Below, in pieces: positions 34,149 through 45,921 of a stretch of 64,000 nt of DNA; the first letter of the stretch is position 1; every line of letters starts with the position of its first letter. Position numbers and translations under genes: made by a program. The notes below the pieces were generated by a model. The model was not told the origin of the DNA. It made no database searches and saw nothing but the letters and a program-made list of their open reading frames with translations. Source of the stretch: Actinoalloteichus fjordicus (GTDB lineage Bacteria > Actinomycetota > Actinomycetes > Mycobacteriales > Pseudonocardiaceae); contig NZ_CP016076.1 in the NCBI RefSeq assembly GCF_001941625.1, forward strand, positions 2,542,001 through 2,606,000. The letters are read 5' to 3'.

Positions 34149-34191
34149 CGAATACCGAGTCTCTCTCGCAGGTAATGCGGGTCGGTATTCG
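34149..34191. promoter_or_regulatory. 10-bp inverted repeat upstream of first multicopper oxidase
   Basis: CGAATACCGA (34149-34158) and TCGGTATTCG (34182-34191) are exact reverse complements 23 nt apart, ending 35 nt before ATG 34227. It could be an operator pair or a leader hairpin that masks the ribosome site region. Confidence 0.45.
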
Positions 34192-34226
34192 TCGAGTGAA
34201 TTCTTGCAGTTTACTGGGGAGTAGAC

Positions 34227-36071
34227 ATGACCGAAATCGTCGAGCTGGTCTCGAACGTCGACGCCGACCTAGCCGAGATGTCGCAGGTCGTCGACGTCAC
34301 CCGCGCCTCGGCACGCACCGAGCTCACCAAGTTCCGCGATCCGCTGCGGATTCCGCCGGTACTGCGCCCGGAAGGCGGCGAGCTGGTGACGGTGGTCCAG
34401 CGGGCCACCTGGGTGCGACTGCACTCGGAGCTGCCGCCGACCCGCGTCTGGACCTATGACGGTCACCTGCCTGGTCCGACGTTCGACGTCCGGCGCGGGC
34501 AGCGGGTGCGCGTGGCGTGGACGAATGAGATCGAGGGGCCGTTCCCGGTGACGGCGGTGGACGTGCCGCTGCCGCAGCCCGGCGAGCCGTCGCCCTCCGA
34601 CGAGCCCGGCCGCAGCGGCGGCCTGCCGATCCCCGAGGTCACGCAGTTGCCGCCCTGGACCGTCGTACACCTGCACGGCGCCGTCACTGCGGCGGGCAAC
34701 GACGGCTGGGCGGACAACGGAGTCCTGCCGGGGGAGGCGCAGATCTGCGAGTACCGCAACGATCAGCCTGCGATGACCCTCTGGTACCACGATCACGCCA
34801 TGATGATCACCCGGTGGAACGTCTACGCCGGACTGCTCGGCATGTATCTGCTCCGGGACGAGGAGGAGGACGCGCTGAACCTGCCGTCGGGCGATCAGGA
34901 GGTCCCGCTGATCATCTGTGATCGCAATCTCGACGTCGACGAGAAGGGCGCGCTCACCGGGGCGCTGGTGCACAAGACGGTCGAGGAGCGTGGCTTCAGC
35001 GGTCCCTTCACCCTGGTCAACGGGGTCATCTGGCCGCATCTCGACGTCGAGCGTCGCTGGTACCGGTTCCGGGTGCTCAACGCCTCCAACGCCAGGACCT
35101 TCACGTTGTCGCTGCGTGACGAGCGGGGCGAGCCGATCACCGGAACGGCGTGGCAGATCGGGACCGACAGCGGCCTGCTGCCCGCGCTTCTCCCGCTGCC
35201 CGCGGCGGGCCTGGTGATGGCGCCTGCCGAGCGCGTCGACCTGCTGATCGACTTCAGCGTCTTCGCGGGCCGCAGGCTCCGACTGGTCAACGCGGCCGCG
35301 AATCCCGGCCCGAACCCGGAGATCATGGAGTTCCGCGTCGGTCGGCGACGGGTCACCTCGGACTTCCGCCGTCCGACGACCGTCTCCGGGTCCTACGTCC
35401 GGTTGCGACACGATGAGCACGGCCACGAACACGGGCGCCGACTGCTGGTGCTGGCCAACGGGACCAGCGGACACGGCGAGCTGTGGGAGATGCACCGGCT
35501 GGACCCGAAGCACGATCACATCCCGGAGTTCGACGGCGTCACCGTGCACGACGGCTACGTGCAGGTACAGGATGCTCGCGGCGAGGTCGTCACCTATCAC
35601 CGGATGTCCAGGGTGTTCGAGGACACGGTGAACTGGTTCGTCCGGCAGGACAGCTGGGAGCAGTGGGACATCCTGAATCTGACCGGGCCCACCCACCCCA
35701 TCCACGTCCACCTGGTGCGCTTCCAGGCCGTCGACCGAGTGCGGTTCGACATCGGCGGCTTCGATCAGGCGCGCGGCGGCACGGCGACGCCGGTGCGATA
35801 CGTGGCGGACGGGGCGCTGCTGCCGGACGAGCGGGGCTGGAAGGACACCATCCGCGTCGGCTCGACGGAGCTGGTCTCCATCCTGTCCCACTTCACCGGT
35901 TCGACCGGGCGGTACATGTATCACTGCCATCTGCTGGAGCACGAGGACATGGGCATGATGCGGCCCTTCGTGGTGGCGCCCGATCCGGTCGTCACCCTGA
36001 TGGAGAAGCTGCACGGCCACGGCGGGGACCACGGCGATCACGGAACGGTGCGCCGACGCATCGCGTCGTAG
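34227..36071 (+). CDS. Multicopper oxidase, phenoxazinone synthase/CotA-like, no signal peptide
   Basis: A three-cupredoxin oxidase of 614 aa. All four copper motifs are present: VVHLHG (about 148-153), WYHDHAMM (about 188-195), HPIHVHLVRF (about 490-499) and YHCHLLEHEDMGMM (about 567-580), which supplies the type 1 Cys and axial Met. The order and spacing match the CotA / phenoxazinone synthase (PhsA) branch, which oxidises phenols, aminophenols or bilirubin with O2. No signal peptide precedes the domain, so it is probably cytoplasmic, as PhsA is. The C-terminus is His-rich (HGHGGDHGDHG). ATG 34227 follows GGGGAG. A close paralogue with a Tat signal lies downstream. The substrate is unknown. 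Confidence 0.88.
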   Translation: MTEIVELVSNVDADLAEMSQVVDVTRASARTELTKFRDPLRIPPVLRPEGGELVTVVQRATWVRLHSELPPTRVWTYDGHLPGPTFDVRRGQRVRVAWTNEIEGPFPVTAVDVPLPQPGEPSPSDEPGRSGGLPIPEVTQLPPWTVVHLHGAVTAAGNDGWADNGVLPGEAQICEYRNDQPAMTLWYHDHAMMITRWNVYAGLLGMYLLRDEEEDALNLPSGDQEVPLIICDRNLDVDEKGALTGALVHKTVEERGFSGPFTLVNGVIWPHLDVERRWYRFRVLNASNARTFTLSLRDERGEPITGTAWQIGTDSGLLPALLPLPAAGLVMAPAERVDLLIDFSVFAGRRLRLVNAAANPGPNPEIMEFRVGRRRVTSDFRRPTTVSGSYVRLRHDEHGHEHGRRLLVLANGTSGHGELWEMHRLDPKHDHIPEFDGVTVHDGYVQVQDARGEVVTYHRMSRVFEDTVNWFVRQDSWEQWDILNLTGPTHPIHVHLVRFQAVDRVRFDIGGFDQARGGTATPVRYVADGALLPDERGWKDTIRVGSTELVSILSHFTGSTGRYMYHCHLLEHEDMGMMRPFVVAPDPVVTLMEKLHGHGGDHGDHGTVRRRIAS

Positions 36072-36086
36072 CGGCCCGGTCCGCTC

Positions 36087-36124
36087 GACGACGGCGAACC
36101 CCTATTCCGCGTCCGGCCGTCGTC
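36087..36124 (+). terminator. Terminator-like inverted repeat between the oxidase genes
   Basis: GACGACGGC (36087-36095) and GCCGTCGTC (36116-36124) are perfect complements with a 20-nt loop, 16 nt after the stop of the first oxidase gene. It suggests that the paralogues are at least partly separately transcribed. Confidence 0.4.
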
Positions 36125-36320
36125 ATCCGTGCGAGTGATCACTCTGTAGTGGGTAGCGGCGAGGTCCGCTGTGGACTCCGCCGACCCCTTCGATCAGGAC
36201 GAGACGGATCAGACCAGCTCAGCGCCGGATCAGTGATCCTTTATCCCGGACGGAGGTTTTTCTGTATCCATTCGGCTGCGACACGAGCCAACCTCCAGGA
36301 CTGGTGCTTACGGTGCAACG

Positions 36321-38345
36321 ATGGATCATTCGTCTGGGGGAACTGCGTTATCGCGTAGGCAGCTGATCGGCATCGGCGCGGGCACCGCCGCAGCGCTGCT
36401 CACGGCTGCGGCGCCTGGCGCGTCGGCCGCACAGCGGGCCGTCGACCCGGCCGGGCCGACGGTCGACGCCGCAGCGGCGGCCGCGCCCTCGGAGCCGGTC
36501 TCGGCGCACCCGGTTCACTCCGTCGTCGGAGTGGACCGGTCTGTCGTGCTGCCCAGGACCGTCGGAGACGAGACCCCCACGACGGAATTGACGAAGTTCC
36601 TGGACCCCATGCCCGTCCCGCCGGTGCTGCGCCCGGCCGAGGGCGAGCTGACGACCATCGTCAAACAGGTCGCGCAGACCCGCCTGCACTCCGAACTGCC
36701 TCCGACCACCGTCTGGACCTACGACGGCCACTTCCCCGGCCCGACCATCGAGGTCCGCCGGGGGCGGCGAGTACTGCTGGCCTGGCGCAACGGGATCGAG
36801 GGCGCCTTCCCGGTGACGGCCGTCGACGTCCCGCTGCCCGAGGAGGGGGAGCCCTCGCCATCGGATCTGCCAGGCAGAGGCGGCGGCACCCCGATCCCCG
36901 AGGTCGCTCGACTGCCTGCGTGGTCGGTGACCCATCTGCACGGTGGTGTCGTCGCGGCAGGCAGTGACGGCTGGGCCAACAACGCGGTGCTGTCGGGGGA
37001 GAGCCAGCTCTGCGAGTATCCGAACCAGCAGCCCGCGGCGATGCTCTGGTACCACGACCACGCGATGATGATCACGCGGTGGAACGTGTACGCGGGGCTG
37101 GTGGGCACCTACCTCATCCGCGACGACGAGGAGGACGCCCTCCGGCTTCCCTCGGGCGACCGGGAGATTCCGCTGGTGATCGCCGATCGCAATCTCGACG
37201 TCGCCGACGACGGCTCGCTGACGGGGGCGCTCCTGCACAAGACCGTCGCACAACGTGCGTTCACCGGTCCGTTCACCCTGGTCAACGGGGTGATCTGGCC
37301 GCATCTGGCGGTGGGGGCGTGCTGGTATCGCTTCCGGGTGCTCAACTCGTCCAACGCCCGCACCTACCGGCTCGCGCTCCAAGACGAGTCCGGTTCCCCG
37401 ATCACCGGGGCGGCCTGGCAGATCGGCACCGACAGCGGCCTCCTCCCCGAACCGGTGGAGATCCCGGCCGACGGGCTGATCATGGCGCCTGCCGAGCGTG
37501 CCGATCTGCTCATCGACTTCGGACCGTGGCGGGGACGCACGGTGCGGCTGATGAACACCGGCGGCACCCCGGTCCACCCCGAGGTCATGGAGTTCCGGGT
37601 CGAGACGCGGCGCGCGGTCGACCGCTTCCGGCTGCCCGCCGAGACCTCCCGGTCGTACGAGCGGCTGCCGGGTCCGCACACTGCGGCACGACATCGGCTG
37701 CTGATCCTCGCCAACGGCCCCACCGGCCACGGACAGCTCTGGGAGATGCGACGACTGGACCCGGCGCACGATCACATCCCCGACTTCGACGGCGTCACGG
37801 TGCACGACGGATTCGTGCAGGTACAGGGGCCGGACGGCGAGGTGGTCACCTACCGACGACTCTGTCGGGTGTTCGAGGACACGGTGAACTGGTTCGTCCG
37901 CCACGACGACTGGGAGGACTGGCACATGCTGAGCCTCGCCGCGCCGACGCATCCCATGCACCTGCATCTGGTGCGCTTCCAGGCGTTGGCGCGAGACCAC
38001 TACGTGGTGACCGAGACCGTGCCGGGGGAGGACGGCAGGCCCGTCGTGATCGGCGGCTTCGACGAGAGTCGGGGCGGCACGCTCACCCCGATCCGGTACG
38101 AGCAGTCGGGCACCCTGCTGCCCGATGAGCTGGGCTGGAAGGACACGGTCCGGGTGGCCAGGGGAGAAGAGGTCACCATCATGGCGCGGTTCGAAGGCTC
38201 CACCGGGCAGTACATGTATCACTGCCATCTGCTGGAACACGAGGACATGGGCATGATGCGGCCCTTTGTGGTGGCGCCCGAGCCGGTGGTGACGCTCATG
38301 GAGCAGCTCCACGGCGACGGCGGGCACGGCCACGGCGGTCACTGA
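36321..38345 (+). CDS. Multicopper oxidase, Tat-exported paralogue
   Basis: A protein of 674 aa, paralogous to the upstream oxidase along almost the whole length: long identical runs surround YDGH-PGP, PFTLVNGVIWPHL and the copper sites. The N-terminus carries a Tat signal (SRRQLIGIGAG at about residues 11-21, a hydrophobic Ala/Leu stretch, then ASAAQ as a likely cleavage site), absent in its partner, so this copy works outside the membrane. Copper motifs THLHGG, WYHDHAMM, HPMHLHLVRF and YHCHLLEHEDMGMM are intact. A segment of about 13 extra residues (DHYVVTETVPGED region) precedes GGFDESRGG. The C-terminus is His/Gly-rich. ATG 36321 has only a weak ribosome site. A substrate pair of intra- and extracellular phenolic oxidation is inferred. 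Confidence 0.87.
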   Translation: MDHSSGGTALSRRQLIGIGAGTAAALLTAAAPGASAAQRAVDPAGPTVDAAAAAAPSEPVSAHPVHSVVGVDRSVVLPRTVGDETPTTELTKFLDPMPVPPVLRPAEGELTTIVKQVAQTRLHSELPPTTVWTYDGHFPGPTIEVRRGRRVLLAWRNGIEGAFPVTAVDVPLPEEGEPSPSDLPGRGGGTPIPEVARLPAWSVTHLHGGVVAAGSDGWANNAVLSGESQLCEYPNQQPAAMLWYHDHAMMITRWNVYAGLVGTYLIRDDEEDALRLPSGDREIPLVIADRNLDVADDGSLTGALLHKTVAQRAFTGPFTLVNGVIWPHLAVGACWYRFRVLNSSNARTYRLALQDESGSPITGAAWQIGTDSGLLPEPVEIPADGLIMAPAERADLLIDFGPWRGRTVRLMNTGGTPVHPEVMEFRVETRRAVDRFRLPAETSRSYERLPGPHTAARHRLLILANGPTGHGQLWEMRRLDPAHDHIPDFDGVTVHDGFVQVQGPDGEVVTYRRLCRVFEDTVNWFVRHDDWEDWHMLSLAAPTHPMHLHLVRFQALARDHYVVTETVPGEDGRPVVIGGFDESRGGTLTPIRYEQSGTLLPDELGWKDTVRVARGEEVTIMARFEGSTGQYMYHCHLLEHEDMGMMRPFVVAPEPVVTLMEQLHGDGGHGHGGH

Positions 38346-38431
38346 TCGTCCGAGGGCGGGGCTCGTCGTTCCCCGACCGGAGAGGGCGGCCCGGTCAGCG
38401 CCGCCGGACCAGACGTCGCTTGGCCAGGACG

Positions 38432-38469
38432 CCGACAGGCCCGGACGCCGAGACGTCCGGGCCTGTCGG
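38432..38469. terminator. Bidirectional terminator between oxidase and acn
   Basis: CCGACAGGCCCGGACG (38432-38447) pairs perfectly over 16 bp with CGTCCGGGCCTGTCGG (38454-38469) around a 6-nt loop. It sits between two convergent genes and probably serves both. Confidence 0.8.
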
Positions 38470-38484
38470 GTGCCGTGATGTCGA

Positions 38485-41331
<2,847 letters not shown>

Positions 41332-41486
41332 CTCGCGACGGCGCACGTCAGTTCGGGGATGACGTCAAGTCTGGCCCAGCTCGACGGGCCATGCTGCTCG
41401 ACTCTTCAGGTGGCGTGTCCGGACTTCTCGGCAGCCCCGCTCGTCGAGCAGGCCGTCGATCGTCGTGGACACGGCGGCAAGACCAA

Positions 41487-41516
41487 ACAGTACGCTTGTC
41501 CTGTATTGGGATTCAA
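41487..41516 (-). promoter_or_regulatory. acn promoter with AcnR operator
   Basis: Read on the minus strand, TTGAAT (41516-41511), 18 bp, TACTGT (41492-41487) forms a promoter. The spacer and -10 contain the 18-bp palindrome ACAGGACAAGCGTACTGT (41504-41487), whose inner 16 bases fit the published AcnR consensus CAGnAC-N4-GTnCTG exactly. It lies 156 nt upstream of the acn ATG. Binding would block the promoter, so acn repression by AcnR is strongly implied. Confidence 0.8.
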
Positions 41517-41800
41517 GTCGGGTCGTCGATCTCCGCCAGCACGTGACGGTGATCGTGGGCAACCGCCGATGGGGTGATCGCTGCCGGGTCGTGGGCTGCG
41601 CGAAGGCCGACCGGGGTCTCACTCCGCGCGGGCCCTTCCTGGACGGCATCGCCGACGGCCACGGCAGGACAGGTGATGCCCGGGCGGCCCGCTCCGATGC
41701 CGAGGGGACCGTTCTCGTGCCCTGCCGGGCGGTTGTCCGGCTGCTCCGGCGGCTCTCGGATGTCAGGCCGCCGGCGTCCCGGAACACCCGGACACACGGC

Positions 41801-41830
41801 GGGCCGGGAACGACGACGCGTTCCCGGCCC
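41801..41830 (-). terminator. Terminator of the leftward membrane-protein operon
   Basis: GGGCCGGGAACG (41801-41812) and CGTTCCCGGCCC (41819-41830) form a perfect 12-bp stem with a 6-nt loop, 40 nt past the end of the 490-aa gene on the minus strand. Confidence 0.7.
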
Positions 41831-41870
41831 GGGTGTTGCCGCCTCGCCGATCAGGCGCGGCGCGGGTGCA

Positions 41871-43343
41871 TCAGTAGGTGGACTCCGCGGCCTCGATCAA
41901 CATCTCGATGTCGCCGGGCTCCAGGCTCTGCATCACCAGCATGAACAGCTCGCCGAAGGTGCGAATCGGGCTCACGTACCACCGGCCGTCGACCTCGACG
42001 GTGGTGATGCCGGAGTCGAGGGCGTTGGTCATCAGCCGCTCGACGAAAGCGATCGCCTCCGGGGGAAGCTCCCCGCCCATCTCGGCCTGCATCTGCCCGG
42101 TGAGGTCGGACATGCACATCCGGTCGCTCTGGCCGCCCTCGACGCTGATGTCGACGCAGTCGCCGTCGATGACGATCGTCGCCTGCTCGCCCGGCTGCGT
42201 GCCCTCGATGGACACCGATTCGATGACCACGACCGTGCCGCCGTTGGACTCGCGGGTGTTGGTCTGCAGGTCGGTGACGGTGACCTCCGGGCTGGTGCCT
42301 GCGGGCATCTCCGCCAGCAGCAGCGGGCCGAGGTCGTAGAGGACGCCCATCTCGTCGGGCGGGGTCAGTGCGATGACCTGCTCCAGGTCACCGGCCATCG
42401 CTGCGGCGACGAGGTCCTCCACCGCGGCCTGCGGCGAGTCGGCGCCCACGGCCTCGACCGAGGTGTCCGGCCAGGACAGTCCCTCTTCCCGAAGGCCGTA
42501 GTCGGCGATCGTGTAGAAGAGGCTGGGGTACCAGTCGTCGCCGACCTGCACGGTGGCGATGCGCAGCGGCTCGTCCAATTCGGCGAAGTCGATCTGCTCC
42601 GTCTCGTCCGCCGGGAGTCCGTCGGGGAACGCCGCAGCCACGAAGCTGTCGGTGAGCGGAAGCTCGGCGAGGTTCGAGTTCATCGTCAGCGTGCCTGCCG
42701 ATGCCTGGGTGATCACCAGGTCCTCGTTGATCCGCTCCTCGGAGGACTCGTCGAACTCCAGGCCCTCCAGGGTGGTTCCCCAGCCCTCGATCGACGAGGG
42801 GTCGGTGCCCGGCTCGAAGATCTCCAGTCGGGTCATCTCACTGACGGTGGCTTCGAGGTAGTCCCTGCTCAGCTGGGCCTCGACGGGCACGAGCGTGTCG
42901 AACAGGCCCACGACGTCGTTGCTTCCGGTGGCGGTGAGCAGTCGCGTCGCGGCATCGGCGGGGGTCTCCCCGCCTGCGGCGGCGACGTCGCCCCTGCCGA
43001 AGGCGAAATAGGTACCCGTCGCTGCGGCGGCGACGGCCACCACGGCGACGACCGAGCCGACGACGAGGCCGGTCTTCTTCTTGGGCGGCTGTCCCTGCGG
43101 GGGGAACTGTCCGTAGGGGCCCTGTGGCGGCGGGCCGCCAAAGGGCGGTCCCTGCGGCGGCGGGCCGCCGTAGGGCTGCTGCGGTGCCCCGTAGGGCGGC
43201 TGACCGCCGTAGGGCTGTTGCGGTGCGCCGTAGGGCTGCTGCGGGCCGGACGACGGGTAGCCCTCCTGGCCCGGGCCGGGGCGAGCCGGTCCGTTCGGCG
43301 GCTGGTTCTCCGGCTGCCAAGGGCCGGGGCCGGGGTGGGTCAC
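41871..43343 (-). CDS. Proline-rich membrane-anchored protein of unknown function
   Basis: A protein of 490 aa. Residues 1-85 are Pro/Gly/Gln-rich with PQQPYG-type repeats and are presumably cytoplasmic. A KKK stop and a single membrane segment follow at about 90-111 (GLVVGSVVAVVAVAAAATGTYFAF). The remainder (about 115-490) would lie outside: an acidic, mainly alpha/beta region with two related-looking halves (DAATRLLTATGSNDVVGLFDTL, then AAVEDLVAAAMAGDLEQVIALTP), each like a lumazine-binding/NTF2-type lipoprotein domain. A Cys pair (DGDCVD, DRMCMS) could form a disulfide. GTG 43343 overlaps the stop of the upstream gene (GTGA). No known function is recognised. Confidence 0.72.
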   Translation of the reverse strand: MTHPGPGPWQPENQPPNGPARPGPGQEGYPSSGPQQPYGAPQQPYGGQPPYGAPQQPYGGPPPQGPPFGGPPPQGPYGQFPPQGQPPKKKTGLVVGSVVAVVAVAAAATGTYFAFGRGDVAAAGGETPADAATRLLTATGSNDVVGLFDTLVPVEAQLSRDYLEATVSEMTRLEIFEPGTDPSSIEGWGTTLEGLEFDESSEERINEDLVITQASAGTLTMNSNLAELPLTDSFVAAAFPDGLPADETEQIDFAELDEPLRIATVQVGDDWYPSLFYTIADYGLREEGLSWPDTSVEAVGADSPQAAVEDLVAAAMAGDLEQVIALTPPDEMGVLYDLGPLLLAEMPAGTSPEVTVTDLQTNTRESNGGTVVVIESVSIEGTQPGEQATIVIDGDCVDISVEGGQSDRMCMSDLTGQMQAEMGGELPPEAIAFVERLMTNALDSGITTVEVDGRWYVSPIRTFGELFMLVMQSLEPGDIEMLIEAAESTY

Positions 43344-43825
43344 GACGAGCCTCCTGCGTTCTGTGTCCTCTGCGGACGGCTGCCGAGCAGCACGCCGAGC
43401 GCGCCGACCAGGGTCAGTGCCACGCCCGCGAGAGTGGTGATCGGGCCGATGCCCGAGATGCCGATCAATGCGGTGTTGTCGAAGCCTTGGACGAAGGCGA
43501 CCGTGGTCGCCGTTCCCATCAGAACCGAGAAAATCAACGCGATCACCGAGGCGGTGACCCGAAGCCTGATCAGATGGAGCAGGACGCAGATCGCCGCCAG
43601 CGGGATGAGCAACGGCCAGGCGCCCAGGATCGTGTCGAGGATCGGGGGCGGTTCGAGGAGCCTGCGGAGCACGCCGACGGTCTGGTGGCTGTCGCGATAC
43701 ACCGAACCCGAGCGCAGCCAGGGGAGGAAGGTGCCGATCACGGCGATCGTCACTCCCGTCGCCGTGATGATCGGCGCACTGCGGCGCGGCCAGTCCTGCA
43801 CGCCGGGAATCGTCTCAGTCGCCAC
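43340..43825 (-). CDS. Small four-TM membrane protein
   Basis: A protein of 161 aa with about four hydrophobic segments: near residues 19-36 (IITATGVTIAVIGTFLPWL), 64-82 (AWPLLIPLAAICVLLHLI), 87-107 (ASVIALIFSVLMGTATTVAFV) and 118-142 (GIGPITTLAGVALTLVGALGVLL). The start is uncertain: GTG 43825 (VATETIPGVQDW) is chosen because it lies just before the first helix and leaves room for a divergent promoter, but no clear ribosome site is seen. It is translationally coupled to the proline-rich protein gene (4-bp overlap), so the two may act together. Its function is unknown. Confidence 0.62.
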   Translation of the reverse strand: MATETIPGVQDWPRRSAPIITATGVTIAVIGTFLPWLRSGSVYRDSHQTVGVLRRLLEPPPILDTILGAWPLLIPLAAICVLLHLIRLRVTASVIALIFSVLMGTATTVAFVQGFDNTALIGISGIGPITTLAGVALTLVGALGVLLGSRPQRTQNAGGSS

Positions 43826-44049
43826 CGACGCGGACCGTCGATTGGGGCAAATGGGGGAAGATCGACGCAATTTCGTCACCTTCCGTGAAGATCGATCCGC
43901 TCGTGTGGCTGAAGGTGCGGGAGGCACCACTGGGGTAAGTGGCATGCCGAGTGGCGCGATGGCACAGTTCTCGGCGATTACTCCATTCGGCGCAGTGGGC
44001 CGCCGGTGGAGGGTCGGCCTGTGGGACTCGTACGCGACAGGGGGCGTCG

Positions 44050-45414
44050 ATGGCCAGACGGCGGGGAACACGACGACGGACGGCGGCCGGGCTCCGGACG
44101 CCGGATCGCGGCCGAACTCCACTACTTCTCCTCGTGTTGCTGATCGTGACGTCGCTGGCGGCCGGAACGACCGCGTGGGCGCAGCCCCCCGCCAACCCCG
44201 ACGACGCCGAGATCGAGGAGGGGAACGCGGCGGTCGAGAACGCGGCCACCAGGGTCGGCGAGCTCACCAGCCGACTGGCCGAGGTCTCCGCGCGGCGCGA
44301 CGAACTCCTGGCCCAGGTGGAACTCGCCATGGAGGACGCGAACCGGGCGATGGTCGATCTGGAGGCGGCCGAGGCGGCGGCACAGCTCGCCGCCGACGTG
44401 GCCAGGACGGCGCAGATCGAGGCGGACGCCTCGGCCGATCACATCGAGCGGGTCCGCGCGCAGATCGACGACTTCGCTGCGGCCAGTCATCAACAGGGCA
44501 CCGTGGTCGGGTCGCTCAGCGCCTACTTCGGAGCGGAGAGCCCCGACGATCTGCTGGAGCGGGTGCAGCTTCTCGACGCGATCAGCGGGAGCCATCTCGA
44601 CCTGCTCGACGAGCTGGAACGAGCCCGCACCGACAAGGTCAACAAGGACTCGACCGCGCGTGCCGCTCTCGCGGAGGCCGAATCGGGGGCGGCTGCGGCT
44701 CAGGAGGCCAAGTCCGACGCGGACGAGGCCTTCGCCGCAGCGGTGGCCGCCGAGCAGGCACAGCAGGCCGATATCACCGCCGTCGAGGACGAGCGCGCCG
44801 CCGTCGAGGCGGAACTCGTCTCGGCCCGCGCCGACGTCGGCGGTCTGGAGGAGCAACGCACCCGATACGAGGAGTGGGAGCGAGAGCAGGAGGCCGCGGC
44901 GGAGGCTGCCGCCGCCTCCGTCGTCGCCGCGCCCGCCGCGCAGCCACCCGGACAGCCTGCGGGGCCGCCTCCTGCCTCGGGCGCATCGGCCTCGAATGCG
45001 ATCGAGACGGTGATCGCGCGAGCCGTCGCACAGCTCGGCGTCCCGTATTCCTGGGGCGGCGGCAATGCGCACGGCCCGACTCAGGGCGTCCGAGACGGCG
45101 GGGTGGCCGACGCACACGGCGACTACCAGAAGGTCGGCTTCGACTGCTCCGGCCTCATGGTCTACGCCTTCGCGGGCGCCGGGGTCAGTCTGCCGAAGTA
45201 CAGCGGGTACCAATACCAGTCGGGACAGCGCGTGCCACTGGCCCAGATGCGCCGAGGCGACATGATCTTCTGGCAGACCGGCGGCCGGATCCACCACGTC
45301 GCGCTGTACCTCGGCGACGGGATGATGGTCGAGGCGCCGTACTCGGGCAATCAGGTGCGCGTCACCCCGGTCCGCTACGGCGGGATCGCGCCGTACGCGG
45401 TGCGGATGCTCTGA
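44050..45414 (+). CDS. ripA: RipA-like secreted NlpC/P60 peptidoglycan hydrolase
   Basis: A cell-wall endopeptidase of 454 aa. An Arg-rich start and hydrophobic segment (about residues 24-43, ending AWAQ) form the signal peptide. A long Ala/Glu/Asp-rich coiled coil (about 50-295) follows, then a Pro/Ala linker and the C-terminal NlpC/P60 domain (about 322-454). The catalytic Cys366 is in VGFDCSGLMVYA, and the His (about 416) is in RIHHVALYLGDG. This layout and the position between acn and moxR match RipA (Rv1477), which cleaves peptide stems during daughter-cell separation. ATG 44050 is chosen; the open frame to 43939 lacks a site. Only one copy is present, not the ripA-ripB pair of mycobacteria. 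Confidence 0.87.
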   Translation: MARRRGTRRRTAAGLRTPDRGRTPLLLLVLLIVTSLAAGTTAWAQPPANPDDAEIEEGNAAVENAATRVGELTSRLAEVSARRDELLAQVELAMEDANRAMVDLEAAEAAAQLAADVARTAQIEADASADHIERVRAQIDDFAAASHQQGTVVGSLSAYFGAESPDDLLERVQLLDAISGSHLDLLDELERARTDKVNKDSTARAALAEAESGAAAAQEAKSDADEAFAAAVAAEQAQQADITAVEDERAAVEAELVSARADVGGLEEQRTRYEEWEREQEAAAEAAAASVVAAPAAQPPGQPAGPPPASGASASNAIETVIARAVAQLGVPYSWGGGNAHGPTQGVRDGGVADAHGDYQKVGFDCSGLMVYAFAGAGVSLPKYSGYQYQSGQRVPLAQMRRGDMIFWQTGGRIHHVALYLGDGMMVEAPYSGNQVRVTPVRYGGIAPYAVRML

Positions 45415-45921
45415 CGGCGGAGGGCCAGACCCCGCGCCTCGTCGATGATCCCGAGGTTCTGCCGACGTCCTCGGCCCTCGGACCGGTGGTCACGCGACCG
45501 GTCATCGGGGCTGGTGTCGGAGTGCTGGTTCGGTCGGCGTGTGCCTCGACGTACTCGGCTGAGCGGCTCGAAGTCGACCGGTGTGGCGCCGAGGTCGACG
45601 GCGAGGATGCGTCGATGCGTCTAGGGGCAGGTGATGGCTGGGGACCTCGCCCTGGTCGAGCCTGCGGAGGAGGTTGCGTCGGGGAGTCGTCGGGGCGGTC
45701 GTCGCTCGCCCGTGGCGCGGACCGGTCGTGTCAGTCGATCCTCCCGGCGCGTCGACCACGGCGGCACGGCCGGTGGCGGTCCGACGGGACCGTGCCAAGC
45801 GGCCGTCGCCGGCGCTGTCGGCATGTCGGCGGCGGGGCCCGCACCGCATCGGCATGGTCCGGCCCGAGGCTCGGCGCCCGGGCTGCCGCCGGGGGTGCAC
45901 CAGCCGTCAGCCTGGGCGTCG
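45415..45921. other. Spacer between the RipA-like gene and LysR regulator
   Basis: This 507-bp region lies between convergent genes. A 7-bp inverted repeat GACCGGT (45481-45487) / ACCGGTC (45497-45503) may end transcription from the left. No gene is supported. Confidence 0.5.

Larger units (their letters stand above)
33118..34226. other. 1.1-kb intergenic region before the multicopper oxidase pair
   Basis: No supported gene. It holds the leftward promoter of the HNH lipoprotein, a 13-bp tandem repeat (33398-33446), an AT-richer stretch from 33785 onward with TACTAT (33844-33849) as a possible -10, and a 10-bp inverted repeat (34149-34191) in the probable leader of the first multicopper oxidase gene. 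The base composition from 33780 to 34226 is visibly less GC-rich than the genes. Confidence 0.55.
41332..41870. other. Region between acn and a membrane-protein operon
   Basis: This 539-bp region carries the acn promoter and AcnR operator (41487-41516) and, near its right end, the terminator of the leftward operon (41801-41830). The middle part shows no gene with a ribosome site. Confidence 0.6.
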
